A stretch of 64,000 nucleotides of DNA from Zobellia russellii (GTDB lineage: Bacteria > Bacteroidota > Bacteroidia > Flavobacteriales > Flavobacteriaceae): assembly GCF_018728565.1 (NCBI RefSeq), contig NZ_JACSOI010000006.1, forward strand, positions 1 through 64,000, read 5' to 3'. The position numbers and the translations under genes were made by a program. Below, piece by piece: positions 17,359 to 25,626 of the stretch. Numbering within the stretch: the stretch's first letter is position 1; each line of letters starts with the position of its first letter. Below the pieces are notes generated by a model, which was not told where the DNA came from, made no database searches, and saw nothing but the letters and a program-made list of their open reading frames with translations.

Positions 17359-18147
17359 TCAGGTATCTTGCATTAGTGCGGACCTTCCCCCGTCCATTAG
17401 GTATGTGGTTCCGTTCATGAATTTTCCGTATTCACTACATAAGAAAGCGCAAAAGGCACCGACCTCATCGGGCGTTCCGATCCTTCCGCTCGGGTGAAAG
17501 GCATTGGTTCTCTCGCGTTCTGCCCCTGGGTCGGGAAAAGAGTCGAACCAAGTTTGAGTTCCCGCAGTCTCTATAAATCCCGGAGCTATGCCCACTGCCC
17601 TTATCTTTGGCCCCCATTCAATGGCCAAGGACTGTACCAGTCCCCTTAATGCCGTTTTGGTGATGTTGTATGGAAAACACCCCGGTATGGTGGAAAAAGC
17701 ATGGTTTGAGGTGATAATAACTATGGTTCCATTATCGCTCTTGCTCAAATGGGGTTCACATAATTGGCTTATTTTCCAATGTGATCTCAAATTCAGGTTC
17801 AGGTTTTTATCAAAATCCCCATCGCTACATTCCTTACTGCCCTGAAAGGAATTCGCCCCTGCATTGGATATCAAAAAATCGATTTTCCCAAATTTATCTA
17901 CGGTACGGTCCACTAGTTTTTTTAGGTGATCATCGTTGGTGACATCGGTTTTGGTGTACAGGGTATCCCTTCCGTATTCGGCCCCTTTGCCGTGGAAGCT
18001 TTGCACATCGGCATGGGATTCTTCCCTTCTTCCACAACCTGAGACGACACAGCCGGCTTGGGAAAATATGGCGGCTATTCCAGCCCCTATACCACTTGTC
18101 ACCCCTGTGACCAGTACAACCTTATTCTTTAAGTCTATGTTCAGCAT
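17359..18147 (-). CDS. Short-chain dehydrogenase, probable aldose/sugar-acid dehydrogenase
   Basis: Classical SDR of 262 residues. It has the NAD(P)-binding TGVTSGIG (14-21), SNAGA (95-99), catalytic Ser147 (ITSNHAF), Tyr160 and Lys164 (YNITK), and the C-terminal NGTTYLMDGG. CGRREE after strand 2 has Arg at the cofactor-discriminating turn, which may favour NADP. It lies 12 bases after the SMP-30 lactonase stop and behind the enolase-superfamily dehydratase. That places it in an oxidative sugar route, either as the first aldose dehydrogenase (to the lactone) or as a 2-keto-3-deoxy-acid dehydrogenase. Sequence does not decide between the two. Confidence 0.93.
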   Translation of the reverse strand: MLNIDLKNKVVLVTGVTSGIGAGIAAIFSQAGCVVSGCGRREESHADVQSFHGKGAEYGRDTLYTKTDVTNDDHLKKLVDRTVDKFGKIDFLISNAGANSFQGSKECSDGDFDKNLNLNLRSHWKISQLCEPHLSKSDNGTIVIITSNHAFSTIPGCFPYNITKTALRGLVQSLAIEWGPKIRAVGIAPGFIETAGTQTWFDSFPDPGAERERTNAFHPSGRIGTPDEVGAFCAFLCSEYGKFMNGTTYLMDGGRSALMQDT

Positions 18148-18159
18148 ATCGATATATAA

Positions 18160-19047
18160 TTAATGATTAGGGCCTATTGATTCATTAAAAAAGAAGACCT
18201 CCGGACCTCCGACAGGAAGGTCTATGGCAAAAAGGCTCCCACTTAATGGGTATTCGGCCAACTGTGCTTCGGTAAGTCCCTCTCTTGCCGTCGTGATAAA
18301 AAGTTTGCATTGATCCCCACCTCCAAAAGCACATGATGTTACATGTGGGGCCGGTAGCGTTATCTTTTGGATAAGCACCCCGGTATCGGGGTTCCATCGG
18401 GATACCGCGCTTCCGCCCCACAGCGCAATCCATACCATTCCCTCGTTATCAATGGTCATTCCATCGGGAAAACCAAATTCTTCAGGGATGTCGATTACTT
18501 TTATAGGATTGGATATAGCTCCTGTTTCCACATCGTAGGAATAAGCGACCACTTTTCTTGTCGGCGAGTCTATATAGTACATGGTCTTATGATCCAAACT
18601 CCAAGTAATACCGTTTGACACCGTAATATGTTCGGCTCTTTTTACATAGCCCATGTCTGCCTCGATACTGTATAAAGCCCCCGTTGCACTTAGGCCTTGG
18701 CGACACATGCTTCCTAGCCAAAAGCGGCCTTTTGGATCACACTTGCCGTCGTTAAACCTATTATCGGGTTTGTCTTTTTCGAGTTCTAAAACGGAGGAAA
18801 ACCCGCCTGTCTCGGTATCCAGTTCCACTACGCTATTTTCTAAGGCTACCAACAATCCTCCTGAACGAATGGGCGCAATAGTGCCCACATATTCGGGAAG
18901 CTTAAAAGTCTGGTTGCTTCCGGTCTTTGGATCGGTAGCATATATTTCCTTGCCATAGATATCCACCCAATAGACCTTATTCTCCTTCGGATGCCAAAAA
19001 ACACCTTCACCCAGTGTTGCTGTAGTATTTAGAACGGTTTCTACCAT
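18160..19047 (-). CDS. SMP-30/gluconolactonase-family sugar lactonase
   Basis: Six-bladed beta-propeller lactonase of 295 residues that opens sugar lactones to aldonic acids. The metal ligands of the family are visible: Glu14 in LGEGVFWHP, Asn in DNRFNDGKCDPKGRFWLG, Asn in SNGITWSLD and Asp in FGFPDGMTID. The propeller closes with SCAFGGGDQCKLFITTA. No signal peptide is present, so it is cytoplasmic, in keeping with action after transport. It starts 18 bases after the dehydratase stop and is followed by the SDR, forming an oxidation, lactonase and dehydratase set. Lactone identity (fucono-, galactono-, arabinono-) is not readable. Confidence 0.94.
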   Translation of the reverse strand: MVETVLNTTATLGEGVFWHPKENKVYWVDIYGKEIYATDPKTGSNQTFKLPEYVGTIAPIRSGGLLVALENSVVELDTETGGFSSVLELEKDKPDNRFNDGKCDPKGRFWLGSMCRQGLSATGALYSIEADMGYVKRAEHITVSNGITWSLDHKTMYYIDSPTRKVVAYSYDVETGAISNPIKVIDIPEEFGFPDGMTIDNEGMVWIALWGGSAVSRWNPDTGVLIQKITLPAPHVTSCAFGGGDQCKLFITTAREGLTEAQLAEYPLSGSLFAIDLPVGGPEVFFFNESIGPNH

Positions 19048-19065
19048 ATATCCTTAGTATTTTTA

Positions 19066-20226
19066 TTAAATGTAATACCCTTCCTTGTGTTTCCGTATTC
19101 CAGGGTGTTTTTCCATTTCGCTCTCAATGAGGTCCACCCCTAATCCCGGTCTATCCGAAATTACCAGTTTACCCTCTTGAATATTCAGGGGGTGGCTTAT
19201 CACCTCATCCCTCCAAAGCACATCATTAAAAATAAACTCTTGGCGGAAGAAATTGGGAATAGAAGCACAAACATGTGAACTCGCTAATGTAGACAATGGT
19301 CCATTGGGGTTGTGCGGGGCCACCAAAACATTGTAGGCTTCCGCCATTGTAGCCATACGTTTCATTTCACTAGGCCCACCGCATCTCGTTATATCGGGCA
19401 TGATAATATCGGCCACATAGCTCTCCAGAACATCGCGTATTCCATAGCGCGTATAGTGCCTTTCCCCAACACAGATAGAAACCTTAGGGTCGATGCGCTC
19501 CCTAAAGGCCCTAAGCGTCTTGGTACTTTCCGGTCCTGCCGGCTCTTCAAACCAAGCGATATCCAAGGCGGCAAATCGTTCGGCCATGGCCACGGCTACC
19601 TTAAAATTCAACATGGCGTGCGTTTCGATCATCATGTCCATATCCGGACCGATGGCCTCACGAACGGCCTTGCTGATATTAAAGGCCAGATCTTGTTGTG
19701 TTTTGGTAAGGGAAAGCTCCGTAGCAAGGTCATCCCCGTAAAAATAATTGGTGTGCGCAAAGGGATCAAACTTCAATCCGCTAAAGCCGGCCTCCTTTAC
19801 TTTTTTGGCTTGTTGCACGTAATCTTCGGTATTATGCCCCCCTCCTATGAACCAATAATTGGCGTATAGCGGAATTTCCGTTCGGTACTGGCCGCCTAAC
19901 AGATCGTACATGGGAACGCCCAACACCTTGGCCTTCAAATCCAAAAGGGCCATATCAATGCCACTTATCGCACACATACTGGCGCCATAAGGTCCGACCC
20001 AATTCAAATCACGATAAAGTTTTGTCCATATAAAATCGGTACGCATGGGATCCAATCCTATAATTCGCTCCCCAAGTTCGCGGGTAGCGGCTTCCACAAT
20101 CTGGCTACCGGGCCAGTTCGTTGCTTCGCCAACACCGGTATGCCCGGTATCGGTATATATCTTTAATAGTGTCCAGTTATACTTTACCCCTTCTACCAGC
20201 CAAACTTTTACTTCGGTTATTTTCAT
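19066..20226 (-). CDS. Enolase-superfamily sugar-acid dehydratase (mandelate racemase/galactonate dehydratase group)
   Basis: 386-residue MR/MLE-family enzyme that removes water from an aldonate to give a 2-keto-3-deoxy acid. Predicted Mg ligands are Glu201 (METHAM, giving an E-x-H motif with His203), Glu227 (WFEEP) and Glu255 (VGERHYTR). Asp278 and His305 (APHNPNGP) form the likely His-Asp dyad. The E-T-H motif recalls the D-x-H of galactonate dehydratase (DgoD), where the His acts as acid. No signal peptide. It lies 43 bases downstream of the RraA-like gene. Candidate substrates are L-fuconate, D-galactonate or L-arabinonate; residues alone do not decide. Confidence 0.93.
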   Translation of the reverse strand: MKITEVKVWLVEGVKYNWTLLKIYTDTGHTGVGEATNWPGSQIVEAATRELGERIIGLDPMRTDFIWTKLYRDLNWVGPYGASMCAISGIDMALLDLKAKVLGVPMYDLLGGQYRTEIPLYANYWFIGGGHNTEDYVQQAKKVKEAGFSGLKFDPFAHTNYFYGDDLATELSLTKTQQDLAFNISKAVREAIGPDMDMMIETHAMLNFKVAVAMAERFAALDIAWFEEPAGPESTKTLRAFRERIDPKVSICVGERHYTRYGIRDVLESYVADIIMPDITRCGGPSEMKRMATMAEAYNVLVAPHNPNGPLSTLASSHVCASIPNFFRQEFIFNDVLWRDEVISHPLNIQEGKLVISDRPGLGVDLIESEMEKHPGIRKHKEGYYI

Positions 20227-20269
20227 TATACTATATTCGAATTATTTATTTCGTTTCTACCATTAAAGG

Positions 20270-20965
20270 CTACATGATACCATATGTATTCCATGCATCT
20301 ACGGCGCTCATTCCGTCTTGTACCGCTTTCAACACTTTTCGTTCGCCCCTTGCTTTTTCAAAGGCCCGTTCAAAAACTTCCTTTTCATGTTTTTTAGGTA
20401 CAATACAGACCCCATCTACATCGCCTACCACGATGTCTCCGGGTTCGATTCGTACCCCTTCTATTTCTATAGGCACCCGAAAATCGATTACCCTGCCCCT
20501 GGGCCCTTGGTCTTGCGCATAATTTCCATAGGAAAAAATAGGCATGTCGAGATCCAGCATTCCGTGGGTATCCCTTGAATAGCCATTGACCACGGCACCG
20601 GCGGCACCGAGTTTTTGGACGCGGGTCATCATAATTTCCCCGATCAAGGCATAGTGGTCAGAGGCTCCCGTACATATATAGACCTCATTTTTTTTTAAGT
20701 CATCCAAAGCCTCGAGCATTAGGCCGAATGGTTTTTTCAATATAGGATTGTTCGTGAAAGTCGGGGTTTCCTCAAAAGTATCGGCCTCGAGCACGGTCAT
20801 GGCCCGTCCTACTAACAACATCTCAGATTTAAGCGGCTGTATTCGGGCCGGTAAAAACTGATGGTACAGTTTCATCTTATCCATAGCATCCCCAACTACG
20901 GCCGTAAATAATTCTTTTCGCGCCGCCGCGAACAATTCTTCATCTGTCAGATCAGGTACATTCAT
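20270..20965 (-). CDS. RraA-like aldolase/decarboxylase family protein
   Basis: 231-residue member of the RraA / 4-hydroxy-4-methyl-2-oxoglutarate aldolase family, whose enzymes cleave pyruvate-yielding aldols or decarboxylate oxaloacetate with a divalent metal. Family marks are AVVGDAMDK near the start, LIGE with Glu110, GAVVNGYSRDTHGM with Arg131-Asp132 (oxyanion and metal region), and GDIVVGDVDGVCIVPK. In this operon it would suit cleavage of a 2-keto-3-deoxy sugar acid to pyruvate plus an aldehyde. That is inference: the classical route uses a different aldolase or a hydrolase, neither of which is present. It is the first gene of the minus-strand operon and is divergent from the AraC regulator. 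Confidence 0.88.
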   Translation of the reverse strand: MNVPDLTDEELFAAARKELFTAVVGDAMDKMKLYHQFLPARIQPLKSEMLLVGRAMTVLEADTFEETPTFTNNPILKKPFGLMLEALDDLKKNEVYICTGASDHYALIGEIMMTRVQKLGAAGAVVNGYSRDTHGMLDLDMPIFSYGNYAQDQGPRGRVIDFRVPIEIEGVRIEPGDIVVGDVDGVCIVPKKHEKEVFERAFEKARGERKVLKAVQDGMSAVDAWNTYGIM

Positions 20966-21012
20966 ATACTCTTTATTTTAAGAATAGGTTAGAAACTCAA
21001 AGCTAATCCACA

Positions 21013-21022
21013 GGAGCGCTCC
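21013..21022. promoter_or_regulatory. Palindrome GGAGCGCTCC in the divergent RraA/AraC promoter region
   Basis: Perfect 10-base palindrome, unusually GC-rich for its surroundings, in the 141-base region between two divergent starts (20965 minus, 21107 plus). It is well placed as an operator serving both directions. The binding protein is not known. AraC proteins usually prefer direct repeats, so another regulator is possible. Confidence 0.3.
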
Positions 21023-21106
21023 ACACCTACACATTATTCACAATAAAATACACTATATTTACATTTTTATAAAAAATGAGGTTAAATTTTGACAATATAA
21101 ACGATT

Positions 21107-21982
21107 ATGAAGGCTATTTCACAAAAAATCACATTACCCTCAAATAAGGCTTTCGAAATTAGAAAGGACGAATTGCCTCATTTTTACAATTCATGGCACT
21201 TTCACAGTGAAATTGAGCTCACCCTAATATTAAAAAGTAAGGGAAGGCGTTTTATCGGTGATCATATCGATCAGTTCTCGGCCGGCGACTTGGTCTTGAT
21301 TGGGCCTAATCTACCCCACCTTTGGCAGAACGACGCACCCTATTACGAGAATACTTCGGGCAATTATGTTTCGGCAATAATCATCCATTTTGACCCTGAA
21401 ATTTGGGGAAGCCGGTTTTTGACCCTTGAAGGCATAAAAGCTATAGACGACCTGCTGAAAAAGGCAAAATACGGTATTCGCATAGATGGCCCCACCCGAA
21501 CGGAAATCAGTGCAAAAATCGAGAAGTTGACCCATGTTCAAGGTTTTGAAAAGCTAATGTTGTTCTTTGAGGTGCTGAACGATATTGCAACGAATACCGA
21601 ACACCAGGTCTTGGCCACTTCTGGTTTTGTCAAATCGTTCAATAAAGGAAACGACGAAAGACTGGACAAGGTGTACGAGTACGTTATGGAACATTTGACC
21701 GAAAAAATAGATTTGGACGAAGCGGCAAAGCTGCTAAACCTTTCCAAGAGTGCATTCTGTAGATTCTTTAAAAAGAAGACCCGAAAAACATTTTCCCAAT
21801 TTGTCAAGGAAGCGAGAATCGGATATGCCTGTAAGCTTTTACAAAGCAACGAACTGTCGACCAGTCAAATCTGCTATGAATGTGGGTTTGACAGTTTCAC
21901 CTATTTTAGTCGCTCGTTTAAAACAATCACAGGAAAAACCCCTACCCTTTACAGAAACCAATACAATTTCAATTCAGATTAA
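21107..21982 (+). CDS. AraC-family transcriptional regulator with cupin sensor domain
   Basis: 291-residue regulator. The N-terminal cupin-like ligand domain (about 1-170) has WHFHSEIELTLILKSKGRRF, and DHIDQFSAGDLVLIGPNLPH is typical of sugar-binding AraC sensors. The C-terminal double helix-turn-helix (about 188-288) carries IDLDEAAKLLNLSKSAFCRFFKKKT and QICYECGFDSFTYFSRSFK. It is transcribed alone on the plus strand, divergent from the RraA-like/dehydratase/lactonase/SDR operon and convergent with the aldose epimerase. The natural reading is local activation of the catabolic operon by a sugar. Confidence 0.96.
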   Translation: MKAISQKITLPSNKAFEIRKDELPHFYNSWHFHSEIELTLILKSKGRRFIGDHIDQFSAGDLVLIGPNLPHLWQNDAPYYENTSGNYVSAIIIHFDPEIWGSRFLTLEGIKAIDDLLKKAKYGIRIDGPTRTEISAKIEKLTHVQGFEKLMLFFEVLNDIATNTEHQVLATSGFVKSFNKGNDERLDKVYEYVMEHLTEKIDLDEAAKLLNLSKSAFCRFFKKKTRKTFSQFVKEARIGYACKLLQSNELSTSQICYECGFDSFTYFSRSFKTITGKTPTLYRNQYNFNSD

Positions 21983-22048
21983 AAGGATACACCTTTGGTT
22001 ATAGGGCATTAACCATTGACTCAAAGTATGGTCTATTTTATGTCTTCC

Positions 22049-22975
22049 CTAAGCTTTGACGGTAATATCAAATTGTAACTCCCATACCTCGCTAGGCTTC
22101 AAATAACGGCTTCCCACATGATTGTTAAACGCATCAGGAATACAAGTGCAGGGTTCCAAGGCTATACTGTTTCGATGAGGAGGAATATACACTTGCATAT
22201 ACGGATATCCCTTTGTACTAATTTCTACCTCCTTGCCGTTCACTGAATTTATCAGTTTTACTTTTGAGACATTCCCTTTTTCGAAAACAAAACAATGATT
22301 TAGTTCAGTAGCTCCAATAGGCTTCAAATCGGAAGCGCCAAAGGTATCTACCAATTCACCTGTCGGAACCAGATCATGATCAATGACGTAATATCCTTGT
22401 TGCCCCATTTCCAAGCTATAGACATCCGCTTTTTCAGGTGCCATAAAATAGGGATGCCACCCATGTCCCACCGGGGCCGTATCACTACCTAAGTTTTTAA
22501 TTACCGTGTGGATCGAAAGCGTATTACCGGAAAGCTGATAGGTATTGGACAACAATAAATCAAAAGGGTAGCCCCTATGGTCGTGTTGATATCGGTATTC
22601 CAATTTTACCCGACCATGACTTGCCCCTATATCGACAACCTTGAACGGGCGATTATAAATTAAACCGTGAAGGGCATTTTTATAGGGATGATCATTGAGC
22701 GGCAATGAGAATTCTTCACCATCAAAAGTATAGTTCCCTCCTTTGATCCTGTTGGGAAAAGGAAACAACTGTGCCCCGGCATAGCCATTTACGGTAAAAT
22801 CTTGAAATTCCTTTGCATTACGTGCCCCCAAAAGTACTTCCTTGCCCTTACAGACAAAAGAATTAAGGCTTCCCCCATAATCGGGTATAAGCGAAAATGA
22901 ATTATGAGTTTCACTATCGATGCATTCTAAAATAGTATGACCATCGATTCGGGTTCTTATGATGTCGTATTTCAT
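22049..22975 (-). CDS. Aldose 1-epimerase (mutarotase)
   Basis: 308-residue galactose-mutarotase-fold enzyme that interconverts alpha and beta anomers of a free aldose. Expected catalytic features are NALHGLIYNRPF (His), GHGWHPYFM (His) and IALEPCTCIPDAF (Glu). It has no signal peptide, so it acts in the cytoplasm. It starts 12 bases after the PhoD-like gene stops and is the last gene of the second PUL transcript. It would supply the right anomer for the lactone-forming dehydrogenase encoded beyond the AraC gene. Confidence 0.95.
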   Translation of the reverse strand: MKYDIIRTRIDGHTILECIDSETHNSFSLIPDYGGSLNSFVCKGKEVLLGARNAKEFQDFTVNGYAGAQLFPFPNRIKGGNYTFDGEEFSLPLNDHPYKNALHGLIYNRPFKVVDIGASHGRVKLEYRYQHDHRGYPFDLLLSNTYQLSGNTLSIHTVIKNLGSDTAPVGHGWHPYFMAPEKADVYSLEMGQQGYYVIDHDLVPTGELVDTFGASDLKPIGATELNHCFVFEKGNVSKVKLINSVNGKEVEISTKGYPYMQVYIPPHRNSIALEPCTCIPDAFNNHVGSRYLKPSEVWELQFDITVKA

Positions 22976-22987
22976 TTATTATAAAAA

Positions 22988-25606
22988 TCAGACGGTCATA
23001 TTGATTTTCAAGTGTTTGAGCGGTTCCCGCCCGGCTTTTACTTTGTATTGCTTCCCAAGTGACGGGCTACCTATAATTTCCAAGGAAATACTATATTTCC
23101 CCTTGGCAAATACCCTTGGGCTATACGTATTGGAAGGCAATCGCAATACATATAACAAAGTGCCGTCTTCTTCAAACACCTTTAATAAGGGAAGCTTTTC
23201 TGAAGTAATATGCAATTCCGGCAAAAACAGATCAGCCTTTGAAAGGTAATTGTCTTCCTGCTTCACGGTTATCGGCCAACCTGGGTATTGTGCGTCGCTT
23301 TGTAAGGGGTCGTAGAAACGTTTATAGCAATCGGTCCGTATGGTGCGTTCTTTTTTGTTAAAGCTCACTATACCGTAGCCACAGGCCCGGTTGTGCAAAA
23401 TAATAGGTTCTTTGTGCGAGTTATACGGATTGCCTACAGCCTCTACGGTAATCTTATTTCCAAATCCATCGATATGGTCGCCCGTGTAGGCAGGTTTATC
23501 ATGGCTATGTTCTCTGCCATCGACCGGAGGCCAGAACCTTCTCGGCCAAACATTGTTTAGTGCAGGACCGGTATAAGCATAACCGCAATCGCCAAATTCG
23601 TCTACCCCATATTTGATAAATGTACTTAGATGCTGGTCTCCCGCGATGTGAAAGGTCATGGCTTTTCTGATAGTCTTTAAGGCTTTGTCCCTTTTATTTT
23701 GGGGCCAGGCGTTACTATCGGCATCTACGGTCATCACATCCCCTTCAATGTATTCCCCTTTTTCAGGCACGTACAAGGTCGGCACCATGGTTTCGCCCGT
23801 ATTATTGTCTTTGGGCAAGGTTGCGACCGCGGCAAAAATGGTCTGTGACAAAAGGGCCTTCATCTGGGTGTCTTCTTGCCAGTCTTGTACCCAATCTTCA
23901 AGGAATGCCTCTTGGCGTTCCCCCAGTAGGTCGGCCTCTATATTCCTGTGTTTTTTGATATCGAAATTTTCGCCCACGATAAAACCGTTATAGACTTCGG
24001 CCTCGGGCGGTAATACCATTTTTGGGGCCGATTTAAACTTACGGTCTTCCAAAATGGCAAAACTCAGCCCGGCATAATCCCATTGTGTATAGTATACATT
24101 GATTCCTTGTTCTACAGGCCTAGCATCGTAGGGGTCGGGCAAATGGGCGGTCTGGGTAAACTGAAGGATATTCACCCACTCGGGATCCATTTTATATCCT
24201 CCCGTATCCTGGGCATCTGAACCGTAGCCCAAACTAGGGTCCGTATGGCTTCCTCCTGCCCCCCATAGGTTGCCTTGGTACACATCGTGGTCATCGGTGA
24301 TGACGGCGCAGGGTTTATGCCGGAACACTTCGCGGTACGACCAACCGAACATCATCCACTTTCTTAAAAAATCAAGACAGCGTTTATCGAAATCGCCCGT
24401 AAATTGCGATCCGTAACCCCCGTTCCGCTCATAAAACTGATCCCCGAGAAAAGCACATATATCGTAGTCTAGTTTACTCAAGGCCTCATGGATATCACTA
24501 TCGGGAAAACCGTAATCGGCATTGCAATTCAATACGGCCAATTTAAGCTCGTCTTTATCCTTGGGCTCTTCGGCGATAGTCCCTTCATAGTAGTATTGAA
24601 GAACCCCATCTTTTCTGGGCAATTCTACGGCAATACGATAGGGCACATCCTTGTCCCCTTCCCAATTGTCAATTACAAAAAGTTCCGTTCTCCCGGCATG
24701 CGTCAAGCTTATTTCCTTTTCTACGGCCCATCCGCCTTCTTTTTTAAATTCCAACCTTAGTTTATGTCCCGGTATTTTTTCAAATGGGGCAAACTGTCCC
24801 TTAAGCTTTAATCGCTTTCTATGTAAGGTGTATTGGGTAAAACAAATGGGTCCGAATATCTGGTCCTCGTTTTCATACAGTGATGAGGATTGAATGGTCC
24901 AATCGGAGAAGGCACACGATGGGCGATCTTCGGTTAGGCCCTTCCCTTGAAAATCTGCCATAAGGGCAAAATTGCCAAGTACCTCCATTTTTTGTACGAC
25001 CAAGTCCTTGCTAAGGAAGAGGGTTTTATTTTCTGCCAACACTTCAACTTGAAGGTTCTGGCTGTCATTTGACCCGAGGGAAGTGCTTACCGATAAGGTA
25101 AAGTGTTTGGGCAGCTCCTCGAATCCCGTTTCGATTATCGCCTCGCCCACCTTTAACTTACCCTTTGGTGTCAGCCCTACAACCAATCCCTTTCCAAAAA
25201 TGGCAGACCTGTAATCTTCAAAATCGCCTTTCCCCCCTAAAAGCATTCCTACGCAACCCTTGTTCAATTGCTGTATTTCAGGGTTTACCACTTCAATGGT
25301 GACCGAGGTACGCACCCCGGCATCGCCGTTGTGGTTTTGAACCGTCAGCAACTGCAAGTTTCTGTTCTTTGCCGTTATATTACAAAGCAACCTGCCGTCA
25401 CGTATTTCCCAGTCTTGCAACCTGTTTCCCCAATATTCGGGGCCTACCCACTTCATGTCGTACCACAGTTCCCAAGCACTCTTAAACTGTACGGGAACAT
25501 TCTTCCCCAATTCCTTTTTAAAAAAACTAGACATCCCATAGCCTGAAAACGCCATAGGTATGATCGCTCCCAGCGACACCGTCTTTATATAATCCCTACG
25601 TTTCAT
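22988..25606 (-). CDS. Tat-exported PhoD-like metallophosphatase with N-terminal lectin-like domain
   Basis: 872-residue protein. The N-terminus (KRRDYIKTVSLGA) is a Tat signal. Residues about 35-245 form a beta-rich region resembling a concanavalin/DUF1080-type jelly roll. The second half is a PhoD-type phosphatase/phosphodiesterase: AFLGDQFYE (Asp389), ITDDHDVYQGN (Asp438, Asp439, His440) and FHIAGDQHLST give the metal-binding pattern. A beta-rich tail follows. It lies between the GH127-like gene (20-base gap) and the epimerase (12-base gap), so it is firmly in the PUL transcript. Its presence suggests a phosphorylated or phosphodiester-substituted glycan, or reuse of the fold for another ester. 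Confidence 0.87.
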   Translation of the reverse strand: MKRRDYIKTVSLGAIIPMAFSGYGMSSFFKKELGKNVPVQFKSAWELWYDMKWVGPEYWGNRLQDWEIRDGRLLCNITAKNRNLQLLTVQNHNGDAGVRTSVTIEVVNPEIQQLNKGCVGMLLGGKGDFEDYRSAIFGKGLVVGLTPKGKLKVGEAIIETGFEELPKHFTLSVSTSLGSNDSQNLQVEVLAENKTLFLSKDLVVQKMEVLGNFALMADFQGKGLTEDRPSCAFSDWTIQSSSLYENEDQIFGPICFTQYTLHRKRLKLKGQFAPFEKIPGHKLRLEFKKEGGWAVEKEISLTHAGRTELFVIDNWEGDKDVPYRIAVELPRKDGVLQYYYEGTIAEEPKDKDELKLAVLNCNADYGFPDSDIHEALSKLDYDICAFLGDQFYERNGGYGSQFTGDFDKRCLDFLRKWMMFGWSYREVFRHKPCAVITDDHDVYQGNLWGAGGSHTDPSLGYGSDAQDTGGYKMDPEWVNILQFTQTAHLPDPYDARPVEQGINVYYTQWDYAGLSFAILEDRKFKSAPKMVLPPEAEVYNGFIVGENFDIKKHRNIEADLLGERQEAFLEDWVQDWQEDTQMKALLSQTIFAAVATLPKDNNTGETMVPTLYVPEKGEYIEGDVMTVDADSNAWPQNKRDKALKTIRKAMTFHIAGDQHLSTFIKYGVDEFGDCGYAYTGPALNNVWPRRFWPPVDGREHSHDKPAYTGDHIDGFGNKITVEAVGNPYNSHKEPIILHNRACGYGIVSFNKKERTIRTDCYKRFYDPLQSDAQYPGWPITVKQEDNYLSKADLFLPELHITSEKLPLLKVFEEDGTLLYVLRLPSNTYSPRVFAKGKYSISLEIIGSPSLGKQYKVKAGREPLKHLKINMTV

Positions 25607-25626
25607 GTTATTTATGGTTTAGTGGA

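Noticed and set aside
19312-19869. 185-residue plus-strand frame
   Set aside because: Opposite the enolase-superfamily gene whose metal ligands are intact; treated as a shadow.
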